This document shows, piece by piece, positions 1 through 13,100 of a DNA stretch of 64,000 nucleotides. Origin of the DNA: Taiwanofungus camphoratus (lineage: Eukaryota > Basidiomycota > Agaricomycetes > Polyporales > Taiwanofungaceae). The stretch spans positions 806,001-870,000 of the forward strand of contig CP021221.1 in assembly GCA_003999685.1 (NCBI GenBank), given 5' to 3'. Below the pieces are notes generated by a model. It was given only the letters and a program-made list of their open reading frames with translations, had not been told where the DNA came from and did not search any database. Made by a program: the position numbers and the translations under genes. Each line of letters opens with the position of its first letter. The first letter of the stretch is position 1.

Positions 1-2162
1 CTTCCGCCTCTAATATGAGGAAAGGAAAGCGAAAAAAGCTCGAGGATGATGATGGTGATCTGGAGGACGGCAGAGGTCCTCCGCCTCCTCCGCCTCAGTC
101 GTCTGGGATAGCAACTGAGCATGATGGTGCCAGCATGGATGGGACTGAAACTGCAGCTGGCCGTGATAGCGTTGCTCCGAGTGTGGCAGAGACGGCTAGT
201 GAAGGCGATTGGCTGATGGCCGCCATTGGCGGAGATGAAGGGGAGGGCGAGGAAGGGAACAGTATGCACGTGAGCGACGTTGACCAGTTTCATGACGCTG
301 ATGCAGAGGGTGAATATGGTAAGCATCTTCTTAACGACCGAGACCGTGCACAGTGTGGACGCGAACCTCGCTCGAACGATCACGTTCGCACCGCTAATCT
401 ATACTTTCTCAAGAAGGCAATGCTTTTGATGACATGCAAGGGGATGGGCACGACGAATATCATCTTGGCGATGATGATGTCCATGGCTCGATAGACAGGC
501 AGCATGATGAGAATGCCTCCGGCGCTGAGCAGGACAATGCGTCCTCTGCTTTTCATGCCCATAATGGTGTTAATGGCACTGAACATCACTCGTTGAATGG
601 TGCTTCCGATGTGGCGTCGGAGGCTACGCCTGATCACTGGGGGAACGGCTTGGGAACAGGCCCTGATGGCAAGGCTGCTTTCGAGGTTGGGTCGGAAAAT
701 CTCCAGCATGCTGGTCATCCTGTTTCTGCTGATCCGTCTGTTTCCCATGATGTTTCTCCCTCTATGGTATCCTCCTCCAAGTCTCCTGCTGTTTCTGTCC
801 CTCCTACCGATCATGCTAACGATTCACGGAACGGTGACGCCCAGGCCGAAGCTGTCCATCGTGTGGCCCCTTTGCAAGCCGCGAGTTCCATCGCTTCTAC
901 CGTGCCCGATACAAATCTGCAGAATCCTAACCAGTCTTCCTTTGCATCTACCGTAATCGAAGAACATGGAGCGGAGCCCGAGGGGGAGGAGCCTCCTCAA
1001 ATGGAAGCTACTCAGCCCGCAGAAAATTTATCCCAGTACGAACAACACTTCCGCGAGACATCCGTTTCTCCTGCATCAAACACTGTTGTCTCTGGCACTA
1101 CATATACTGGTTCTACGGCTTTCAGCGACCCTTCTGCATCACAATCGAATGCGAAGTTGGGTAGGATTGCATCGGCCAATCGGCTGTCTGTATCTTATGC
1201 CGCAGGCATGAGGAGAATGGTAATCGATGCCGAAATTGTTGACAAGCTCAAGGTTCTCAGAGGAGAGGGCCGTGTCGAAGTCTACATGAATGTCGAAAAA
1301 GACGAATTCGGCGCCTTCAAGGGAATAATGGTTGGTCCATACATGCCTTCATAATTTTTCGTAATCTCATTGTTCCCTTCTTGATAGATGGAGGGTTACT
1401 CCGAGGCGACTTCATCCTATGCTCCTTTGGACATGTTAGACAATTCCAGTGCCGACTCGACAGTGCCTGCTTTCTCGAAAGTATCGCTGCCTTCCAAAAT
1501 GCTTTTGGTTGGTCATTTGGACAGGGAACGACCCCTCTCCGAGCCACGATGGGTGAAGACTGGAGATGTCCAGGAATGGCTTAAAAGCATGTTTGGCCGT
1601 ATGTTTTGGGTTGCTGGTGACGCGGCGGGCGGCTGGGAGAAGAAGATTGAAGTTGTGGATCCTGATCCAGTAAGCAAACCTTCGATTCCTACTCACCACG
1701 CGCTGACAATCCTCGCAGGCTCCTACCATCTGGACCGTACTCGAGGCGTGGGCGCAAAACTCAAGCGTAGGCCTCCCAGTCGAGCGCCAACGGTTCCTAC
1801 GCACGCACATGACTGAGACGGACAACATTCTCGAGATATTGCTGCGCCTGGTCCGTGGTGAGCGCTCGACATATAATCAGACATCACCCGCAATCTCCGC
1901 ACCGAGCGTCTCGGGCCCGTTGCTATCCGCGCTGTCGCCAGGTGCAGCCCATGGTGCACAGCAGACGCACGTCTCGCTCGCCGTGCTAGCGATATTCCGC
2001 CTTGCGGTAGAGTATGCAAAGAAAGCGGCGCCTGACGCGGGCAAGGGCGAGGCGGAGGAACGCGTTGGCGAAATCATCAGGTCGCTGCCATCGCACTTGT
2101 TATACAAGAGCTTGGACGGAATTTTCAAGGAGTGGAAAGTGGAGAAAAAGGGCGGCAGATGA
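1..2162 (+). CDS. Acidic conserved hypothetical protein, 5' partial
   Basis: I do not recognise this protein. Exons are read as 1-318, 417-1330, 1388-1669 and 1719-2162 (TGA); all junctions are GT-AG and keep frame. The frame is open from the first base, so the real start probably lies outside the window, although a Met codon sits at 15. The N-terminal two thirds is low complexity, rich in Ser, Asp, Glu and Gly, with a short basic run near the first Met and a six-proline run. The conserved-looking part begins near base 1200 (MRRMVIDAEIVDKLKVLRG) and continues through a Trp-rich segment (WVKTGDVQEWLKSMFGRMFW) to a helical C-terminus ending in basic residues. An acidic tail plus a compact C-terminal domain suggests a nuclear protein, but that is inference. 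It converges with the CBM48 gene. Confidence 0.7.
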
Positions 2163-2605
2163 TATAAATTGGACGCTTGGTGATGTCGAGTTTTCTGTGC
2201 ATCTTGAGTGTGGCCCTCGTCTTCTGTTACATTACGAGTAGTGCCCGCAAATGTTAATCTCCCAGCTTGAAGCCTGCCTACATTGATATCCTTCTGGAGG
2301 TCAATGGAGGAAGATGTGGTAGCGCATTAATATTATGTAGAATCCACCGAGAGATATCAGCTAAAATGTATATTACAGGATTTGAGAAGGTCTAATGCTA
2401 CTGAACGGACCGAACAAGAAACAAGAATTGAATAGCAAGAAAGAAAGAAGACGTGATCGTCGTTGAGAATCATCACTAGTCATCAACAAACGCCTGAGAC
2501 ATCCAACTTCATCCAAATCCCAACCTAGGAGTGTCGCCTTCATCTTTCTTCCTCACATCCACCATATCGACCCTCCCTCACTCGTGCATCGCTGCATTGG
2601 CAACC
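2163..2605. other. Convergent intergenic spacer
   Basis: This stretch lies between two convergent genes and must hold both 3' ends. It is AT-richer than the flanking exons. No conserved frame or RNA gene is seen. Confidence 0.6.
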
Positions 2606-3852
2606 TCATTTGCCCGGCGAACCCTCATGGTGGAACATCTCCTTCAGTCGTCCAAAGATACTGTTCCGCTGCTTGCGCGAACTCCCGAGCCGGCTCGCGT
2701 GCGTGTCGGGCTTGCCGTTCGACGTCGAGCTCTGGCTCTCCCCGAACTCGGAAAGCGACGCGCTGCTCGAGCGGTGCGAGTGCGACGAGAGCGACGGGAA
2801 GCGCATGCGCCGCTCCTTCGCGGGCGTCGACGGCGACGAGGCCGTCGAGGTGGTGGCGGAGAGCGCGTTGCCGTTCATAGCGGGTGTGGTGGGTGCTGAG
2901 CCTGTACCGTTGAGCGCGGGGGTGGTGGGCTGAGAGCCGCCGTTGATAAGGGGGGTGACAGGTGCAGCCTCAGAAGCTTCCTTTGCAGGAGAGTTGATGG
3001 CGGTGGTGTCCACGCCATTGGCTCCCGCGGGCGTATGTGTTGAGGGCTGCGCCTCGGGTGTGCTCGCAGCGGTGGGCGCAGCGTCCGCCGCCTTGGCGTC
3101 CTCGACGATGGTAGCATCAGCAGGTGTGCCATTCGCAGGCGGCTCGAGGGGCACCATATGAATGGGGACGATAGGCAGGACAGGCGCGGACTCCGCCTCA
3201 GATGGGAGGACCACCTCTGAAGTGATTTTCCCGACGGTTTCTGGCTCCGTGGGTGCAGGCGCTGGGGGCCCTTCTCGGGGAGGAGGGTATTTGGGTTGGG
3301 GGTCGACTGCGGTCCCAGCCTCACTCTCTGCCTCTGCAGGTGGACTCGGGGCTTGACACGTCGTCCCAGGTGCGATGGCCTCTACCATGTCCATGGCGGC
3401 CTCCTTCGCCGTCTGTATCGCGCCGGCTACTGTGCCCGCAATTGAAATACTTGTTTCTGGCACGACGGCGGGCCTTGCGGGTGAGCGATAGACATTGTTC
3501 AGGTTGCCTATAGAGTCGTATTCGGTAGGCTGGTCGTCGGTGGTCGTCCACCGCCCGTCAACGATGTATTTGTATGGGACCTTCTCGCCCCATGGAACGT
3601 TCGCTCTGCCCTCAAACCCTGAGCCCGTTCTGGATAGGTGTATTGAGCCTGACCACTGCGCATGAAGGTGAGCTTGAACTGGGCTGACGGGAGAGCAAAC
3701 GATACCACGCACGCTGTCAAATGAGCCTGTAACGATCACATTCGAGGCATCTGGGTGCGGCCTGGAGGGCACAAGACACATCAGCCAAGAAAGATAGGAG
3801 CGACATCCGATGGCGCTCACCATCTGAAGAGGGCCTCGTGGAATTCAGACAT
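2606..3852 (-). CDS. CBM48/AMPK1 glycogen-binding domain protein, Mdg1/Crp1-like
   Basis: Exons on the minus strand are 3821-3852, 3713-3761 and 2606-3655, giving 376 residues. The N-terminus starts MSEFHEALFRWPHPDAS and the first 90 or so residues form an AMPK1-type carbohydrate-binding fold: VIVTGSFDSWSG, then VPWGEKVPYKYIVDG and NLNNVYRSP. Splicing at 3656-3712 restores the family FDxW motif, which the unspliced frame breaks. The rest is low complexity, rich in Pro, Ala, Thr and Ser, and ends in a basic C-terminal helix (NSIFGRLKEMFHHE). Yeast relatives Mdg1 and Crp1 (cruciform-DNA binding) share this plan of N-terminal CBM48 and disordered tail. Glycan binding is expected from the family; the cellular role is not shown here. 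Confidence 0.85.
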
Positions 3853-4405
3853 GAGGATGCGTGCAAGGAGTATATCAATGGGATTGACTGGTGTGTGTGG
3901 TATGAATTTTTTGGAGGTCTGCAAGGTGTTTTAGCTTGCCGCGGAGCTGATAGCCGACCCAAATCGAAGATGTCATAGCGTGCGTGACGCGGGGAGCGTG
4001 TGGGGGATTCATTAGCAGTGTAACAAGGCGTGACAAACACAAGTCTTTGCTCACGGTGGAAAGCGTCGATGGGCTGGCGAGATGAGGACGATGAAGAACA
4101 GGAGAAGGGGGGTGCAACGAGGACAGAATATATAGCTCAGTAGTACTCGTGATAGCGCCAAGTCGCTTGTGGACTGAATTGAAATGGGCTTCGTGCCCCA
4201 GACTGGCCTTTCTCGCGAGACGTAACTCCTTGCAAGAGAGCCAAAGTCGCGGCACTCGAATTCGTCTGCTCGCCCTTGATTTATATACCGCCCGTCCTTG
4301 CACCTTGTCAAATCACTAACGCGCGTCAAACTAATTAGCTTCCGCTTGTCGTCGGCCTGTCATTGCCCCTGTACTCCAGCACTCGGACGCGAGCAGCGTC
4401 GTGCT
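3853..4405. promoter_or_regulatory. Divergent promoter region
   Basis: This spacer separates the start of the CBM48 gene (minus strand) from the start of the methyltransferase (plus strand), so it probably carries both promoters. No specific factor site is claimed. Confidence 0.5.
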
Positions 4406-5435
4406 ATGATTGATCTAGTGCTCGAGGAGAAACTCGACGAGCTCGACCCTCTCAGGCATCTCCGGAACGACGACGATCTGCAATCAAACGGCATTGTGCC
4501 TGTGCAACCGCCATCGGTCCACGGCCAGATCATACATCTCTCGTTCCCAACTTTCAGTATCGCTGATGATGTTCCCGATCCTGTTGCGATCAAACTAGCG
4601 GTCGATGCCTCACCAGGGTGTGGCGGGATCGCTTGGCCAGCAGGTGAAGTAAGTCGGTGATCAGACGGTTCGCAGCCTTACCAGAGGCTGAACCGATCGG
4701 CACGTCCTGCGTTGCTAGGTTCTCTCAAGATACATCGCTCTTCGTGGATCTCTGAAAGGGAAGTCAGTCCTCGAGCTGGGCAGCGGCACCGGACTCGTAG
4801 GGCTCGTAGCGGGCGTGCTCGGTGCCTCAGTCTGTATCACCGATCAGGCGTTAGTCTTTGTCTTCTACCGATCCTGAGATTCTCGATACTTAACTTGTAC
4901 CGGCCTGCAGTCCATTGCTCGACATCATGTCCCGCAATGTATCCATGAACGACCTCGCCTCATCCGTGTTCGTCGCGGAGCTGAATTGGTCTGCCAGCCT
5001 TGACCTCGGTTTCTTTTCTATGAACGTCTTCTGATGCTCCGTAGGGCAGGGGCGAACAGCTCCAGCAGAATATCCCCCGACCCGACCTGATCCTGGCAGC
5101 AGATTGCGTGTACTTTGAGCCAGCGTTCCCACTCTTGGTCAAGACTCTAGCGGACCTCGTCCTGGATGACTCCACTGAAGTGCTGTTTTGCTACAAGAAG
5201 CGACGGAAGGTCGGTTTCGGTTTGCGGCCTCTAGAACATTATTCAACAAAAGTCTTTTCTTAGGCCGACAAGCGCTTCTTCACGTTGCTGAAGAAAGAGT
5301 TCACTTGGGCTGAGGTACATTACTTCATGCCATTTGAGCACCCATGGTTGACACGACCTGCAGGTAACGGACGACCCCGAACGAGACGCTTACTCGCGAG
5401 AAGCAATCTCTCTTCTGCGACTGTCTCGGAATTGA
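4406..5435 (+). CDS. EFM6: EFM6-type protein-lysine N-methyltransferase
   Basis: Six exons (4406-4648, 4719-4849, 4911-4988, 5050-5209, 5264-5314, 5364-5435) give 244 residues. The fold is a class I SAM methyltransferase of family Methyltransf_16: motif I is VLELGSGTGLVG, an acidic residue ends strand 2 (VCITDQA), and the post-I motif is LILAADCVYFEPAFP, the D-x-x-Y-F signature typical of METTL21-like lysine methyltransferases. The ADCVYFEPAFP form and overall length fit yeast Efm6, which methylates elongation factor eEF1A. The third intron uses a weak donor (GTCTGC) with acceptor at 5049; I chose it because it alone keeps the frame through the catalytic motif. Substrate assignment is by family resemblance. 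Confidence 0.8.
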
Positions 5436-6247
5436 TGAGGATTATCAAGGGAACGACACCCAGCAGACTTCTGGAGAGAATTTACTGTAAAGTTTACTCT
5501 AGGTTTGTTTTCTGGATTGCTATTATGGTGCGAAGGCTGGTACACGTCCTACCTTCCTCTTCGACAGTAATCTATCTATTAAACTGCAGAGGGTTAGTAG
5601 ACCGCCTGAAGAGACAAACAGGCTCATGAAGAAGTCCACGTCAATCATTCGCCCTAGGTTCCAAAGGCCGAAGAAGATATATAACCTCGCATTGTGTCTT
5701 TTCCGACGTGTTCATCGTTAATACACCACCCCCTCATGAGTCAAGATTGCTCGGATGTGTAACATTACCCCACCCTCATCGTTTCTCTGCAGCCTAGCAT
5801 TGCAGCGATAGGTTCCAATGAATAGAGAGGCAGCGTCTGGCCCTCTATCACCAAAGTTCTCACTCCAGAGAACTGACTAAGTGCCTGTAGCCTCCCTCAA
5901 GTGCTCCAAGATAACGCACCCTTGTGAGTGTCAACACGGCAACCGCGACCTTCTAGCTTGGAGAAGTCTACAACGTGGACGGGCAATGTCCAGTGTTCTC
6001 ACATGACGTACTATACATGGTACTTTCACTTCGACACATGCAAAAGACGAGCGGAATCTGTTCGGGAAGGTGAAACGAGGGGCAGAAGTGAGAGTCTTAT
6101 CAAGAAAAGAGCGTATCAGTCGTTGTTTTCATCGGAGCGTAATAAGGACCGAGAAGATTTTGGGGTTGTCCTATACTGCCTCTCCCTTCATGATCGACGT
6201 GTTGTCGCCTTTTGTTGACTGTCACAACCGTCAGTCAAGCCGATTGA
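5436..6247. other. Convergent intergenic spacer
   Basis: About 0.8 kb between two convergent genes. Only short frames with no family resemblance are seen on either strand, and no RNA gene is recognised. It presumably holds both 3' untranslated regions. Confidence 0.55.
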
Positions 6248-8252
6248 CTAGATGAGACTTGCACTCACAGCGTTGTCATGAATAGACTCTTTAACAGTGT
6301 CGATCACTATGGCAATACCGCCAGACGTGTTACCCTAGGTAATATACGATTAGTCTCTGTTCTTATGCTGGATAGATAGGGGCTCACGGTGTGATGGCTG
6401 CGAGACAAGTCTGAGTCTTGAAGATCCTGGAGCGAGAGCGAAAGAACGTCGTCCCCAGAAGTCCTGGCACGAAGAATGCTGCGTGCATTCAGGGTAGCGA
6501 GAATGGAGTTCGTGTATACTGTGGACGAGGTAGATTGAGCACAGTGGATATGCACTCCGCTGCTTTCGAACTCACATCGACCCAAAGTGAAGTAGAAGCA
6601 GATATAGATGAAGGTGCCAGGCAACACAACAATCTGGTGCAAAAGTTCATCTCTAACTATGTAAATTTGGGGCACGGTGGACTTACTGCTATCAAAGAGC
6701 AGACAGCGCAGACACTATAATTGTGTTCATCGCGTCGTCATGGCATAGCTGAATACAATACATACCTAGTGAGCAACCCGGTATTCACAGTAAACACGAT
6801 CTGCGTCACATCCTATTCAGACGAAAGGAGTTTCAGACAAATGCAAGTGACCCACCAGCTTGTTGATCAGTCCATCAGATCTAATGAGTTATGTTAACCT
6901 GCAATCTTAACCCAAGAGCTACCTTCAAGTGAGCGCTAACCTTCTGAAACCAGTCCGAGACCGATGAAGCATGAAACACAGGCTGAGAGCAATGACCAGG
7001 TCACCAGCTGCGGCGATAGCATTCACGGACATCGATAAACCCTGACGACATGCATGCAGTAGTACGTCCGAAGTCACACAAAGTTCCTTACCTTGAGCTG
7101 CGACAGTTCCGCAAACGTGTGCATTTGGATGCTACGGCGCGTTGGTCAATATGAAGGGAAGACATCCGATGGAACACTTACGCCAGGATCGCGTAGGCTG
7201 CAGTAGAGGATAGATAGCATCAACATCGTGGGATGTATATAACATACAAAGACGCACCGAGGACACAACCTCAAGAAACCGAATAAAGGTCGTTTCAACG
7301 GAAGATTTTGCTCCAGGTGGCGAAAACACTTACTGAATTCTCCGAGAATTAGAAGCATCTAAATTAAGTCTGTGGGCAAGCAGGTATTAAGGACTTCAGG
7401 AACAAATCATACCACTATTGCCGTGATCCAGATGTTCTGACTGCTCACTGGTTGAGATGTCAGTATCGGGGGTAACTGGCGTCAAGGGAGATCTCACGTT
7501 TCCAAATTCGTAAGGCATAGAAGCTATATTACATCATGAGCAATTGTACCGAGGCAGGTATCGAAAGCAAACCTCTGGACTAGTAGGGCAGTGAAACCCT
7601 GATGGGCATGCTTCAGAACATTACTTCGACAGCAGAAACAAGAGGGCCTTACATTAAATAGAACCTCGATAATGAGGCTCCTTCAAACAAAACTCTGATG
7701 AGGGAAAGGCTCGGAGATATCTAGAGAATTTACCAGATAATGATTCCTAGAATTGGGGGATTGGAAAAATTGGTGACCAGATATGTATACACTAGCGGCA
7801 TGATGATAATTCTCAGTCGGATTTGAGGTAGAGGTAGAGCAGTATATACCCGTATGTGTAATGAGAGCTTGATGTACAGTATCGAAAAGCCACACCGCAG
7901 CAACCTGGGCCAGCATCATAAGTCCATGTCCCAGAAGAAAAAAGGAAACATTACCAGAAACTTGAGATGCCAGGCATCGGTGGGATAGCGAGCGTAATAA
8001 TACAGTAGTTGAACACAAGAGACTACGCTGCCATCAGCGCTTGTTCACGTGGAAGTCATTCAGTACTGGTACCTCCGTATAGACTATGAGTATGACATGA
8101 GTGCACTGATGTTGTGAACATAAATTGGCACACTCACACCGCTGCCACCACAACGCCGATGAACGCAGCGCCCATACTAAAAAAATCAAGTCAATATCAG
8201 CACGTGCTATTGAAAGTGAAATAAAACAGTACGTTTCATCAAGGACGCTCAT
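6248..8252 (-). CDS. DUF6534-type seven-helix membrane protein
   Basis: A mosaic of roughly a dozen very small exons on the minus strand. Joined in frame they read MSVLDETMGAAFIGVV, then VSCVQLLYYYARYPTDAW, FDTVHQALITHTVYTYL, an internal EVLFN followed by FTALLVQ, TFAELSQLKGLSMSVNA, FMLHRSRTGFQKSDGLINKL and finally SNSILATLNARS-like text. These are landmarks of the Agaricomycete DUF6533/6534 family of integral membrane proteins, with about seven hydrophobic segments and a conserved C-terminal LATLNAR motif. The stop is read at 6248-6250 after a tail ending SIHDNAVSASLI. Function of the family is unknown. The order and landmarks are secure; two junctions (around 7200-7340 and the last exon) are less certain. 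Confidence 0.8.
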
Positions 8253-9097
8253 AGCTGGCGGATACGGTCAGTGAGCAGTACAGGGGACGAAGGCAGATCA
8301 GGGCGACGGGGACACGACCGATATCGTTATATAAGTATGCCAAATCCAATGACGACTTGGAATTTAAGGCACTCGTTTGACACATAAAGGTAAGGATACA
8401 GCCTCAATCGGAAGGAGAATATGGGCGGGATTGAACAGTTGCGAGAATCGCGCATGTGCACTCGTGTGTTCCCAAGGAACTTCCAGAATAGCAGCCAAAC
8501 GAGAACAGCAGTACGCAGGAAGGAGAGTAGGATTCGAAGTGTCGTTCTTATATAGCAATGACAACACTTTATGGGCCAAACAGCAAGCCGAAGCTCACAA
8601 CTCGGACATATCTGCTGAATTGTAATAATACTTTTGGGTTTACTGATCCGCGCACAGGTAGGTGAATTTGACAGGCAAAGAGCTGTGGTACACGTTCCTA
8701 CTAGTTAGTCCTCGATTGAGTGCATGAATGGAAGTTCTTCCGTTCAAGGATACCCAATTTCAACTCTTGAAGAGTATCGTGAATCTTCACGTGCATATAG
8801 ACCCATGCAGTTGCCAAAACGAGACACTGTGGAAGCATTGAAGAAGCCACAAAGCAGGGTTGTGTCGCAGAAAAGTCTCAAGGAATTTCTCGGCATTTGC
8901 ACTGCTATCACAGTAAGAGCAGAGATCCGCATCCGTCTTTCGGAAGACACTCAATGTCTCTCGACTTGGAAGTTCGAGCAGACGGCGGACGCGTCGGGTC
9001 CGCCTACCACGTGATTCTGCACGTGGATGCCAATGGCGGATTTTCCAGCTGGCCGAGTCTGATATTGCAGGCTTGTAGCACAATCCTTGGACATATC
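8253..9097. promoter_or_regulatory. Divergent intergenic region
   Basis: This lies between the start of the DUF6534 gene (minus) and the start of bL12m (plus). Open frames here (for example 8377-8625 and 8724-9014 on the plus strand) look like chance frames without family resemblance. It probably holds two promoters and 5' untranslated regions. Confidence 0.5.
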
Positions 9098-9931
9098 ATG
9101 GCGGTGAGTTCGCTCATAAGTTTGGACACAATTTGGCCTCAACTTTCGCTAGTCTCGGTGTTCTTCAGCTCTGCGGGCAATTGCCCGGACACGTTGTGCT
9201 GCCCGGTAAGCCTCCGACCCTTGTTTAGTCGTCGTAGTGTCCTAACAGAGTAACATTAACAGTACATTTACGAGCCCGTCAAGATGCCTTGCGACCGCGG
9301 CAGCAGCGCCCTCATCCTCAGCGACCCCTCCCCCACCATCATCAGCTTCCGCCGACCCAAAGCTGAGCAAGATTGTTGACGACATTTCTGGCCTGACCCT
9401 TCTGCAGGCGGCAGATCTTGTGACGATGCTGAAGGTAAAGTTTTCAAGAAGCACCATAGTTGCGCCTCTGTACTCACCCGATTCGGTCTTAGTCACGGCT
9501 AAATATACAAGAAATTGCAATGCCTGCAGCAGCCCCGGCTGCGGCCCCAGCTGCGGCTCCTGCCGAGGAGGCTGCAGAGGTGGGTTTCTCCTTTCGATAC
9601 CAGCTTCATTTTTTTAAATTCTAAACTCGATGGAATATAGGAAAAGCCAAAAGAGAAGACTATATTTACTGTCAAGCTTGAGTCATTCGATGCAGCCGCC
9701 AAGCCCAAAATCATCCGGGAGGTCAAGGCGATGGTCCCTAACTTGACGCTCATCGAGGCAAGTACCTCTGCATCACCAGTGCTGTTATGGTGCTGACGAA
9801 ACAATTTTTAACAGGCAAAGAAGTTTGTGGAGTCATTACCACAGGTTTTGAAGGAGAACTTGTCGAAGGAGGATGCTGAGAAGATGAAGAAGACCTTCAC
9901 GGATCTTGGTGCTGTCGTCGCCCTCGAGTGA
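9098..9931 (+). CDS. Mitochondrial ribosomal protein bL12m (L7/L12)
   Basis: Six exons (9098-9103, 9153-9205, 9263-9434, 9493-9579, 9641-9757, 9815-9931) give 183 residues. Residues 1 to about 60 are an Arg/Ser/Ala-rich mitochondrial targeting sequence (SSALRAIARTRCAARTF) followed by a Pro/Ala stretch. Next comes the L12 dimerisation domain (LSKIVDDISGLTLLQAADLV), an Ala/Pro hinge, and the C-terminal domain (FTVKLESFDAAAKPKIIREV, then LTLIEAKKFVESLP) ending in VVALE. L12 forms the ribosomal stalk that recruits translation factors. The first coding exon is only six bases (ATG GCG). Intron 5 (9758-9814) starts with GC rather than GT; no GT donor keeps the LIEAKKFVE motif. Confidence 0.92.
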
Positions 9932-10121
9932 TTTAGAGCCGTACATTATCATCTCACTATTCATTGCCCGCTTCATCACAATAAGAGGAAGACAGGTAAA
10001 CTTCATTGTCCTTCGCGAACATAACGTACAGGTGCGCGGGGGCACATCAAGGAAGGTACCAGGTTGAGTGGAAATGAAAAATGAAGGGACAAGTTATGCC
10101 AAGCAACAAAAGGTGAAGAGC

Positions 10122-13100
10122 CTAATCTTCAGAGAGGTATCGGTACTCGAAGCGGAAGTCGCTCTTCTTGCGCTGACACCAGGAGCCCTCCCAGTCAAAG
10201 TAGACATATACGCCTTGCTCGTATTCCTCCGTGATTGCTTGCGGCTCAGAATGGCGTTGAAACCATGTCAGATACTTCACGTGGAATCGCCAGGACTGCC
10301 TCTTTAGTTCTTTTGCTGCAAGAAATCTACATCAAAGCCACTTTACTTAACGACAGAATCCTAAATGTAAGCTGAAACCCTTACTGCTGATATGTTCCAG
10401 GATGGAAGTAGAACACATAGAACAGTGTCTCGACATCGAGCTGCGAGAAGATTCCCGCAGTGTTCAAGATAGGGTTTGGTGCCTGAGGATAATATGGCGG
10501 CGTCTGAATTGGATTCCTGGGCACATAATACTTGGGTCTGAACGGTTGTCAGCGACGTTTGCTCTTATAGATACGTTGACACATCACTCACTTCTCGGTA
10601 TCCTGAGGTTGCGGCATGCTCGAATAGCTTCCCTGGAGCAACTTGTGGACTTGATCAAGGTTGGACATACGATGTGGAGCTAAAAAATGTGGCCTATGAG
10701 TTCACCGCAACAACATTTTTGAAATACTACATAAAGGACAAATGACATACCCTTTTGCTTCACATTCTCAAAGGACATGACCAAGTCTGACAATGACCCT
10801 GGGAAAGCACTCGACACAGAGGGTCTTGGTTGTTGCTGGAGATTCACATGTTGTGACGGAGCAGCCGAAGTCGGCCTCGGCATACCAGCGGTATGTGTCT
10901 GTTGTGCTTGTGGTACACCAGGTGGCAGAACATGCTGTTGGTCTACTGCTGAACTTGCGGCAGACACTTTCACACCAGGTGGATACTGCGGCTGCTGCTG
11001 TTGCTGCTGTGGTGGCATTGGCGATGAACCTTCTGATGATGTGTTTAGTGCACTTGCTGATGCAGGATATGCATATATTTGCTGTGGTAATGGCGAGTGT
11101 CCCGGCAATGTTGATGGCTGCTGGGTACTTGGCTGTGGAGGCTGCGATGCACCATTGGTGTATGAAAGTGGTTGCTGTGATTCTGATGGCCCTTGTTGCT
11201 ACAGAAAGTCCTCAACAACTCATCATACAGCAATGAACGAGGGCAAATACGCACCGAGCTACCAAGTGACTGAAATGCCGTTGGTGAAGACGCTGACACT
11301 GGGCAAAAATCATGGATAATCAAACGAGTTGAAAAGACGTCGATGACATACTTTTCCGAGCCACCACGCGCTGTGGCGAAGACGTCGCCGCGGGACCACT
11401 AATGGAACTAGGTACTGCTTCCGACAAAGCTGGAGAGTCATGGGCAGAATACAGCGAACCGTCGGCCGGTTGTGCCGAGACTGACGCCGAAGAAAGCATT
11501 GGACTCGTCACCGAGGGGTGTGTCAAGCTTGGAGATGATGTTATGGCCGAGTTCTGGTCTGGCGCAAGCGACGATGAAGCAGCTGTTGAAGATATTGATA
11601 GTGCAGTAGGAGCAGCAGGATGACTTGACGATGCCATTGAAGGCGTCAGCGGCGGCTGCGTGGCTAATGGCTGCGTTGAAGACGATGGTGCAACCGCTGC
11701 GGCTGCGGCCGCTGCATATCGTACTGGTAGAGCTGCTGCTGGCCGAGGTTGTGGGGGGAGACCTGCCTTAAGGATACTTGCCATAGGCTGTTGTGTAAAA
11801 TTTGGGTTCGGCGGAGGCTTCGATGCTAGTTAGAGGAGCTTAGTGACAAGTTGCACCTGGTACAGGCGTCAAATAAACCGTACTATCTGCAGCTATTGAA
11901 GGTTCTGCAATGACGGACGATTATCGTCGCCGAACAGAAACATAAAATCACTGCACTTACTGCGTAGCTGTAATGTTACCGTTGCTTTCTTCAATACTGG
12001 ACTCCCATCGCGCTTATTACTACTTGCTATGCTCTCTTCGTCGTGCTTTTTAGATGGTGTCCGAGGAGGCAAATCTAAACAAAAATCTAACTGAGACCAC
12101 CTTGACATTTGTCTCATACAAACTCACCATCGCTTGCCTCGTCGGACTCATCGCTCTCATCATCATTCGCCAAGCCAAACTTCTCTTCTTCTTCATCGAG
12201 GTTAAGTTCATCATATATGCCCTCATCCTCGTCGAAATTTTCTTCCTACACCCCGGAGTGTCCAGAAGTGTCCACGAAGAACATAGAATCACAAGGGAAC
12301 GAACCGTATTACTTTCCACAAAATACGAGACGTCGTCCTTCAAAGCGAACACCTTCTCCGTCGGAAGTGTACCATTGTCCAATAGTCGTAGGATGATCTC
12401 CAGACGACTGATATGCCACTTCCGGCGCTCATTCAGGTGCTCAAGCCCTTCTAACCGCTCTGCCGCTGCACCACCAGCCTTGTTCTTCTTCTTTCCACCT
12501 CCTTGCAGCGTCTCGATCTCTGCCTCCGCCTGTTCAACCTGCAGCAACAGCTCCTCGACCTGTGTCTGGACCCATTGTGTCGTCTCCAGCTTCTCCTGTG
12601 CCTTAGGATCGAGTTTCGCAGACTGAATCAGGCCTTCCTTCGAGAAAGCCTTTGTTTTCATCTCTTTCTCGCACGCCTTGAATTTCTCCATTTGCTAGAG
12701 ACACATAGAAAAAGCCATAAGGCGCATTGCGGACACACGCAACGTCAGTTATACATAACTTCACATTACACCCTGCCCCCACGTGCCTTCCCGTACGGGA
12801 AAGACGTACGTCTCAGGGGCTACATGCGTGTGTGCGCAGTAATACTCACCGTCTCTATCAGTCTACGATTGTCCAGGAGAGCGGTCTTGTCCTTGATGTC
12901 ATTGCTCGCGACCCAAGTCTTAATTTGGTCTCGTAGTCGCTGAAGCTTCTTGATTTGCGTTTTCAAGTCTGTCTCTAGCTTCTCCTTCTGGGTTTGATTT
13001 GTGGAGGCCTGCATCTTGTCGTATATGCTCTCGAACAGTTCGACACCCTCTGCAACCTTCTTAAGTGTGCGGTCGATTTCAGCTACGTGACAGAATATCC

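Noticed and set aside
380-814. A 144-codon minus-strand frame
   Set aside because: It is antisense to exon 2 of the first gene and has no independent support.
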